Positions 57,091-64,000 of a DNA stretch of 64,000 bases are shown here, one piece after another. Numbering within the stretch: position 1 is the first letter of the stretch; each line of letters starts with the position of its first letter. Source of the stretch: Fonsecaea monophora (taxonomy: Eukaryota; Ascomycota; Eurotiomycetes; Chaetothyriales; Herpotrichiellaceae); the NCBI RefSeq assembly GCF_001642475.1, contig NW_019173941.1, forward strand, positions 1-64,000, given 5' to 3'. Both the position numbers and the translations under genes were made by a program. Below the pieces are notes generated by a model. That model was not told where the DNA came from. It searched no databases and saw nothing but the letters and a program-made list of their open reading frames with translations.

Positions 57091-57856
57091 GGAATCAAAA
57101 TAATTTTAAGGCTGCATCGAGGCTGCAAGAACCGGCGTTGTATTTACTGTGATAGTAAGAGGTGACGATGGTCATGCAGGGTGCGGTGACGTTAGTCATT
57201 TACTCCACCGAAGACAACGATGCGGCTTCTATGCGTTTCTTCTGACTCGAGCCAGTGTGCCAGCGAATACCTCCCAACTCAACCTTCAGGATATCTGAAT
57301 ATGAACAGAGAACCCTAGGTTCCCAGTGCATCATCATGCCCTCCAGGGTGCAGGCCAGCATCAACAACCCTTGCGAGAAACAACACTGGCGACAACTTCA
57401 CTACCATCCAATGGCTAGTGTCTCCCCACCGGTGATTGCAGTGACAGCACGCTGCATCGAGTGGCTCATCAGAATGGAGGAAGTTTTTGTCATTGATCGT
57501 CAAGGGAACAAGAAAGACAAGGAAGACGACGCTCAGGGTCTAGCCTGCATCACCATTGGGTATATACTTCACGTGAATATGAGGGTATGTACCCGGCACA
57601 GGGTAATAGATTTTGCATTATTCAAGACCAACAAGTTCAGCTTTGGAGACTAATATCGCGTGCCTCAAAAATACCATTTCACAATGGTATCACCGCCGCC
57701 ATCCACCTTGCCGCAACATCAGTCCCTCAAAATGCTTGAACTCACGATCCACAGCATGTGATCAAGAATAGCCTACCTACTCCAAAATCAAGAAAGCATC
57801 CTCACGTCAAGGGGCGCCTGACGCTATTCCAACATGATGGTAACATATGTAGATAA
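57091..57856. other. intergenic, no gene seen
   Basis: An open frame of 132 codons at 57255-57653 (+) has no domain or splice partner and was not annotated. I see no other signal. Confidence 0.5.
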
Positions 57857-58968
57857 TTAACCAGGAGGCAGAGTGCTAGCATCAACCACATCATCAGCCT
57901 CCCGCGTGTGCTCCTCATTGGGGTCATAAAGAGGTGATCGAGGCAGGGCCATCAGCCCCGTTCGAGTTGACTCGAGAATACCGAAAGGGGAAACCAGCTT
58001 CATGAAGGAGTCGATTCGGCTTGGTTTTGCAGAGCTGTTCTCTCACGTTAGCGCTTTGAAACACTAAATAAATCAACAGCAGACACTGACATTTCCACGA
58101 TGCAATTGTTCGTGCTAATATCCAGGACCTTTCCGCCAAACTGGTGAGTCAAATGGGTGATGGCTTCGAGATGTTCATGCTTGTGTCGCAAAGCTTGACT
58201 GGCAGCAAGACGGCTGGGATGGTAGCTAGCGCCTTGACCGAGCATCTCTTTCGCTCGTTGCACCAAAGATGGCTCTTCAGGCTTATTTGATTCCAACTCC
58301 TGCAACCTCTTGTCTGCGTTCTCCTCGGCGTTTTCCACATCCGCTGAGCCTTGGTCAGAATCGGGGCTGGTCATCTCTCGATGGTGCTCCATCAGTTCTT
58401 CGTACACCTCGGGGCCCAGAATAGAGATTTTAGCCAGAAGTAACTCGCGCTGCACCAGGGCGGCAGATGTGTAGTCTAGCACAGCCCACACAGGTACCAA
58501 ATCTTCTAGCTGCCTGCGGGCTTGTTCAACAACACCATCTTGTCCTTGCAACACGATGGTCATCCGACTCAAGTCCTCTACCTCGGTGTTGCACACGACC
58601 AGAGAGTCAATGTTGAATCCCCTGGCCGCTAAGATGCCGGAGACGCGGGACAAGACACCGGGCTCGTTCTGAACCAGGCAGTTCAGGATGTGTTTCTTGG
58701 GCGGTGCTTGAGATGCGACCGGGGTTTCGTAGAGGATGGAGGACACAGCTGCGGCGGCGCCATATTGGGGAGAAGTGTCTGACACCGGCAATGGAAGGGG
58801 TGACCTTCTGTGGAGAGCCTTATACGCTAGAGCTGAGGTTGAATTCGTGCTTTTGGCTCGTCTCGAAGCAGGGAGAACAGATTCGAGGAAAGAGGTCCCG
58901 GTTTGCGCTCGTCGAGAGTGTTTCGCAGCCCTGCATGCAAGAGATAGGAGGTTGCGCCGGCCTGCCAT
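57857..58968 (-). CDS. ILV6: acetolactate synthase regulatory (small) subunit
   Basis: Exons are 58968-58091 and 58034-57857, giving 351 residues. It is the mitochondrial regulatory subunit of acetohydroxyacid synthase, which mediates valine feedback in branched-chain amino acid synthesis. The N-terminus is Arg/Ser/Ala-rich, a presequence. The ACT domain begins KHILNCLVQNEPGVLSRVSG, with ILAARGFNIDSLVV after it. The fungal Asp/Glu-rich insertion (DVENAEENADKRLQELES) precedes the ALS_ss C-terminal domain, which continues across the intron as NCIVEI-SAKPSRIDSFMKLV and PFGILESTRTGLMALPRSPL. The intron uses the unusual donor GTCAGT but has a textbook CGCTAAC branch site and CAG acceptor. Confidence 0.93.
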
Positions 58969-59740
58969 GATGGCGGCAGAAGAAGGGCGTATGCGGCAGA
59001 TAAGTAAGTACTACTTCATCAAGGTCAGTAAGACTTGAACATGTTGTATCACTTCGAAGGATGAGTCACAACAATACAGAGGGACAAGCTCTGTATCAAA
59101 AATTTTGGGTCAGCGCAGGAGGTGGAGGACTCACAAACCAAGCGGTTTCGGAGACCGCCAAGAAGTTGCTGAATTTGGGCCGAGATTGATGCCGCTTTGT
59201 ATATAGCTCCCGAGGTTGTACCGAGTAGAGGCTCTGACCCGCCCGCGCCTGCCCTGCTCACACATAAAGTATGTCATGCCGCCTTATTCAACATCGTCCT
59301 CATCTTCACGACCTGGGTTCCCTTTTGTGCTCGCGAAAAGCTTCTAATGCTTGTTCGCATACAAGTAGGTACCAGGGGCTCACTGTCCTCAGACACGGCA
59401 AGGATGCAGTCAGCCGACGTCTTTAACTCCTACTTCTCCCCGGTACATCATCCTACATTCAAAGATCTACCATTGCTACGAGAAGCACGTGGGTTGTCAA
59501 TCCCTCCTTGATTCGTCTGATGGGTGCCCGGGGTCGGACCCTTTGCTTTGATAATGTATCCAGCAACCTCCAAGTGCAACCTCGTCCTCCAACATGTGTT
59601 CTTGAACCTGCATGAAAAAATGGGAACATATATATCGTGACTGTGCTCGCTCAGACTCAGGTAGGCTACAACAACCCGGGAATGTGTAAGAAACAGTCTG
59701 ATAAGAATTGCCTGGGGATAAGTTGTGATCTCTAAACGTC
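58969..59740. promoter_or_regulatory. divergent intergenic region, ILV6 and GH28
   Basis: About 770 bp lies between divergent starts. An ATATATAT stretch at 59628-59635, about 105 bases before the GH28 start, could serve as its TATA element. No coding frame is supported. Confidence 0.45.
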
Positions 59741-61168
59741 ATGTTCTCACAGGCATTTACTCTCCTGTGCTCTCTTAGATACGTGTCGTTTGCCTTTGCT
59801 GACAGTTCCTCAATCGTTTACTTCCCTCAAGCGGCTACCACTTCCGTATCTTCGCCTCAAACAACGCTTCCCTACCACAAGAATGCTTCCTATCCATACC
59901 TCGGACAGGCTCCCGTTGAGGCGGTTTTCCCACGCTCACCGTCTCCGAGCGAACTCAAATGCGTCGTGACACCTTTGGGCTGGGGTCAAGACGATTCGTC
60001 TCAGATTCTTGCGGCTGTCCAAAAATGCGGTATCAATGGGACCATTACACTTCCGGCTCCATACGTCTACACAATCTCAAAGCGGATGTACATGAAGCTC
60101 CAGAATTCCCGCTTGGAAATTTTTGGGACTCTCTCTTTCACTCCAGACTTGACTTACTGGATTGACAACTCCTTCCGTGTTGAGTTTCAGAATCAGTCTA
60201 CGGGGTGGATTGTTGAAGGCAACAACTTTGAAATCGACGGGGGAGGGTGGATGCAGGGCGGTGTCAATGGCAATGGACAGGCATGGATGACCCATGCTGC
60301 CGGGCACAGCAACCAGTTTGGCCGCCCAATTGTAATTTCGATTTTCAATTCCTCCAATGTGATTGTGACCAACTTTGCCATACGCCAGCCGATGTTCTGG
60401 AGTTTTTGGATCCAAGACTCCTACAATGTTGAGATCAGCAAGGTGTATATCAATGGTACCAATACAGATCCCTACGGCAATTCTTCCAACTACGAAACAA
60501 ACATTGATGGCCTCGATTCATTACGAGTTGACCACCTTCTGGTAAGAGATTGGCAATTCCATGGGGGAGATGATTGTCTGGCCCCGAAAGGAAACACGAC
60601 CAATATGGTGATCAAAAATATGACCTGCGTTGGTGGCGGCATTGCTTTCGGCTCAATCGGTCAATACATTGACTCGCCAGACTACATTTTCAATGTGACG
60701 GCCACCAATATCTCAGTCTCACAAGACATCAATCCACGCACCGGGGGGGCTGCAGTAGCCGGCGGAGCCTACTTCAAGTCTTGGGTCGGCAAAGAAGAGG
60801 GACAACCTCCACAAGGCGGTGGTGGCGGCACGGGGAAAGTTTCCAATGTGACGTTTACAGGACTGACAACTCACAACACTAGCCAGGCTGTCTTCATTAA
60901 CAAATGCTACTTCAAGGTGCCCGACCAGGCTCATTACTGCGACACCAGTACTCTTGAATTTGAGAACCTGCTGTTCTCTGATGTCTCGGGAACCGTTAGC
61001 AGTAAGGTTGGAATCGCATTGAACTGTTCAGCGGCGGCGCCATGTTCAAACATCGACTTTAAGGATGTCCACCTGACAGATGCAGCCACCAAAGCGAATG
61101 CCAACACGACCTGTGTCAACGCGAAGAATGTTACAGGACTGACTTGTAACGCTACGTTGACTAATTGA
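59741..61168 (+). CDS. secreted GH28 pectinase, exo-acting type
   Basis: This single exon encodes 475 residues. It begins with a signal peptide, MFSQAFTLLCSLRYVSFAFA. It has the parallel beta-helix of glycoside hydrolase family 28, which attacks galacturonan or rhamnogalacturonan in plant cell walls. The catalytic aspartates are in TNIDGLDS near residue 255 and GGDDCLAPKGN near 275. The GHG histidine block of endo-polygalacturonases is replaced by GGGIAFGSIGQY. The GSIGQY form is seen in exo-acting members (exopolygalacturonase and rhamnogalacturonan exo-hydrolases). Many N-glycosylation sequons are present, and Cys pairs are in the C-terminal region. Which of the two exo activities applies cannot be decided. 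Confidence 0.88.
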   Translation: MFSQAFTLLCSLRYVSFAFADSSSIVYFPQAATTSVSSPQTTLPYHKNASYPYLGQAPVEAVFPRSPSPSELKCVVTPLGWGQDDSSQILAAVQKCGINGTITLPAPYVYTISKRMYMKLQNSRLEIFGTLSFTPDLTYWIDNSFRVEFQNQSTGWIVEGNNFEIDGGGWMQGGVNGNGQAWMTHAAGHSNQFGRPIVISIFNSSNVIVTNFAIRQPMFWSFWIQDSYNVEISKVYINGTNTDPYGNSSNYETNIDGLDSLRVDHLLVRDWQFHGGDDCLAPKGNTTNMVIKNMTCVGGGIAFGSIGQYIDSPDYIFNVTATNISVSQDINPRTGGAAVAGGAYFKSWVGKEEGQPPQGGGGGTGKVSNVTFTGLTTHNTSQAVFINKCYFKVPDQAHYCDTSTLEFENLLFSDVSGTVSSKVGIALNCSAAAPCSNIDFKDVHLTDAATKANANTTCVNAKNVTGLTCNATLTN

Positions 61169-63092
61169 ACAATGATTGCGAATTGCGAAGGGAGCTCGGT
61201 CAGAGGAAGCAGGTCTTGCAAATACCTCTTCAAACATCTCAGGCAGAGCCCGCTATTCTGAAGATACACTTCCAGTCCCAGTGAGCAAAATGATGCAACT
61301 TGTATATATCTCACCCTAGTTATGGCCGAGGAATGTTACATGCTAGCATTAAAGTCAGGCTGAAGGAGGGACGAGGCTGAAGCCTTGCGCCTTGTCTCGG
61401 CAGAGTTTCCCTAGCTGGCGTTTAACCATCTTCGGTGTCTGCTTTCAAAGCTGGCTCGACAGTTACACCATCCATCCCGCAGGTCTACCGATTTTGGATC
61501 TTGCTCAAAATTACAACGCTGTACAGCTCGAAGTTCTTCGACGCTCCTACGAGGAATCGGAAAAAAGCCCAACAAGTGCCCACGCTGCCTACGAGTACAT
61601 GGTACAAGGGCAGAAATGCAATGCTTTCCCTTATTTGTCGCCAGCTTTCGGGCCTTTGAACCACAACCTCCTGAAGCACAGGAAGCTCTATCGTGAACAA
61701 CACAGGAGGATAGACACAAAAAGTCAATATCTGAGATAATAATAAACTCGCATGTTCGGCCTACGGAACCCGACCAAAAGGCATCCTGTGGAGTACTATG
61801 GAGATACCCCGTCATGGCACGCCCCAGCCTACTCATATGGATATGGCCCCGTTGCCATTGTCGCTAGTTATACAGAACAGGCATCGCGTCCGACTAGTTC
61901 GCGCCCTTACCGCATATCTCTACGAGTAGTCATCCTAATAGTAGGATTATTATCGAGCGATCGACATGAGTTTCTTCGAAAATGGCCAACTTGCAATCTA
62001 CGAGGACGATTATTCGGGGCACGGAAAGCCGCCGTTTGCTGAAAACGTCTTTTGCTAATCCGATGGTGCACCCCTGCCTATGACGCTTGAAGCTACCATG
62101 ACAGGAATAATTGAGGATGGATCCTGCGCAGAACTCGGTGAGGTTACCCGCCCAGCACCTCCTGCTTCGGAGATGCCTCATCTTTTGTCAGATGTGGGCT
62201 CAACTCGGTCGGAGAGGAAGGCTGGGCAGCAGGGAGCGTCATATACGAGTGTCTGGACCCTTCAGCTTCTCTTACAAGGACCGAGCTCAATTTAGCATTC
62301 ACCACTTGGTCATTTCTTGGAGAGTCTTGGTTGTCCTGTTTGCGTCGACTGCGGACCATCCATCAATGGCCGACAGCCACGCGTTAGGCCCCTGAACTAC
62401 GACGAGTGGCAACGAGATTATGTGGACGAGCGGCGCTTTACTTCCTTGGGCCCAGCGCAGCATTCCGGGTCGACTTGGCTGTCTGATATAGCTTGGCGCC
62501 GAGGTCGCCGTTGGATGCTTTTCACAATCTTTGTTATGGCTTACCGTGCTTGTCATGCACCGCCATTCTTGTCCTTACCTCATCAACAGGGGCGCTTCCT
62601 TTGCGGAAGCCTCGGTCACCGTTGACTTTGGTCCCAAGACTTCATATAGGGCTTGGGCAATATACAGTGCAGCGCGCCTTGCCCGCCCTCAACGCTGAGC
62701 CGCCCTTTTTGTCAGCCTTTCATGAGAATGGTTACATACTCGTATTCTCCAAGCGCGACGTCGATGTCAGTATCTCTGCAGGCGTTTCAGCAGAGACAAT
62801 GCATTACGCTGCTGGAACAAGCGATCACTTGGCGTCTCCGTGTGCCTTTAGGGAGTACTTGGTAGGCTGCAAAGAGACGGACTTCTCACATCCGTGTCCC
62901 CATTATCGCTGGCCTCAATGGCCACATAAAAGAGAAGCCATTTCCCCACATCAAGAGACTCATCAGACTTTTACACTCCGGCATACCCATATCGTCTTTC
63001 CTTTGTCAGTGCGATTACAGCTATCTTATATTTTTTTTATATCTGTTACTTGTTGCAACAGCGGTCGTTCCATCTCACTGGTTTATTTCAGG
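61169..63092. other. intergenic with coding-like fragments
   Basis: No intact gene is supported. Fragments with protein-like composition occur: MSFFENGQLAIYEDDYSGHG at about 61968 on the plus strand ending in a nearby stop, and RPLNYDEWQRDYVDERRF around 62380. They do not join by clean splicing and I recognise no family. A T-rich TATATTTTTTTTATA stretch near 63027 is in the carbonic anhydrase promoter. Confidence 0.4.
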
Positions 63093-63987
63093 ATGTTGTC
63101 GTTGGCTTCCACTTCTTCCCTTCTCTACCTTTGCACTTTCATCACAACAGCCTGGAGCTGTCCAAAGCATGAAAATTACCAATCCCATCCTCATCTCGGA
63201 CGAAGACAAGTCCGAGTCGACACTGGCAGGGAACCAAAAGACTGGAATTATGCACTGTCTGCAGACTGGGCGACCATCAAACCTGGTAATACTCATGTTA
63301 CCCCTCTAGCTGCCAGCCTTGCTGACGTTTCCTGCAGAATACGCTCTGTGTCAGTCTGGTACCCATCAATCGCCTATCAACATTGCCCTAACGGAACTAT
63401 CCCAATTTCACAAACCCAACTTCGAAGGGTACACAAACACCGCTATTCCGGGCAACTTCTTCAACTGGGAGTTTGCACCAGCCTGGACACCTCATCATCC
63501 AGAGGAAGAGGTCACCGGCCTCCCCAGCTTGAAGTTTGACGATCAAGAGGTCTTCATGATTGGATGGCACATTCACGCCCCATCGGAGCACCTCATTGGC
63601 GGCAAGCGAAGCCGCGCAGAAATTCATCTCGTTCATGTCACCGAGGACGACCACGAAGCCGCCGTCGTTGGCATTCGGGTGGGAGTGGGTCACACGGAAT
63701 CTGCATTCATCAAGCAGTTGGGCCCAATGATCCATTTCAACGACACAGCGCAACTCGAAGGCTTGCCCGTCAATATGCGTCTCGCTATCGATGAGGTCGG
63801 CGGTGTCGAGGAGTTTTGGACCTACAAGGGCAGCTTAACCACCCCACCTTGTAGCGAGGGTTTGCGATGGTTCATCCCTAAGCAGGAGCTGCTTGTCAGT
63901 GAGCAGCAGATGGTCGAGATCCTTGCTGCCAGTCGGTTCTCCCACCGAGTCGAGCAACAGGTCTGGCTTCACGATGTTAACCTGTGA
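63093..63987 (+). CDS. alpha-class carbonic anhydrase, secreted
   Basis: Exons are 63093-63285 and 63338-63987, giving 280 residues. The N-terminus is a signal peptide (MLSLASTSSLLYLCTFITTA, ending before SCPKHE), so the enzyme is extracellular or in the cell wall. It hydrates CO2 to bicarbonate using zinc. The alpha-class marks are DWNYALSADWATIKP, HQSPINI, and the zinc histidines in WHIHAPSEHLIGG and AEIHLVH, followed by the GSLTTPPCSEGLRWF block. The open frame upstream that overlaps exon 1 in the same frame is longer but has no family match there, so the start is set by the signal peptide. The C-terminus lies 13 bases before the window end and the gene is complete. Confidence 0.92.
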
Positions 63988-64000
63988 ATGCAAAAAAGGT

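Noticed and set aside
62493..63539. 348-codon plus-strand frame overlapping carbonic anhydrase
   Set aside because: It overlaps the signal-peptide exon of the carbonic anhydrase, and its upstream part matches nothing. The spliced anhydrase model is clearly better.

Overview
The window is nuclear DNA of a filamentous ascomycete (Pezizomycotina). Short GT-AG introns of about 50-190 bp interrupt most genes, several with a CTAAC-like branch site. The gene content is fungal: a Zn2Cys6 regulator, MFS permeases, a Las17/WASP homologue, Mrs2, the Cce1/Ydc2 resolvase, an Ilv6-type subunit, and a malate synthase ending in a peroxisomal AKL signal. I cannot name the species. I see no rRNA, tRNA, CRISPR array, intact transposon or viral gene.

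Layout: 1-9.3 kb has no supportable gene but is rich in short palindromes built on GAGTACTC and TACCTAGGTA. From 9.3 to 16.2 kb lie a CinA/PncC-like gene (-), a sugar permease (-) and a pseudogene related to 5-formyltetrahydrofolate cyclo-ligase (+). From 17 to 27.8 kb is a run of plus-strand genes: zinc alcohol dehydrogenase, Cce1-type resolvase, a secreted cell-surface protein with a broken frame, malate synthase, a DenD-like dehydrogenase and a class II aldolase. From 28 to 44 kb are a CUE-domain protein (-), a DHX35-like helicase (+), a RecQ helicase (-), a Zn2Cys6 regulator (+), signal peptide peptidase (+), a 74-residue protein (-), WASP (+, with a one-base frame problem) and Mrs2 (-). 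From 46 to 64 kb are an MFS transporter (+), a MOSC protein (+), a BRCT protein (-), methionine synthase (-), a steroid 5-alpha-reductase-like protein (-), the acetolactate synthase regulatory subunit (-), a secreted GH28 enzyme (+) and a secreted alpha carbonic anhydrase (+).

Most neighbours are housekeeping genes with no shared pathway. The one pair that may work together is the DenD-like dehydrogenase with the class II aldolase, as a two-gene route for a sugar acid. Several genes are divergent over short shared promoters (CUE5/DHX35, RecQ/Zn2Cys6, 74-residue protein/WASP).

The gene models below were spliced by eye from reading frame, GT-AG signals and family motifs. The most notable anomalies are the WASP frameshift in a C6 run, the (CT)4 frameshift in the cell-surface gene, the three-stop pseudogene at 15.4-16.2 kb, and an apparently stranded N-terminal exon upstream of the sugar permease. 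No previously undescribed system could be demonstrated.
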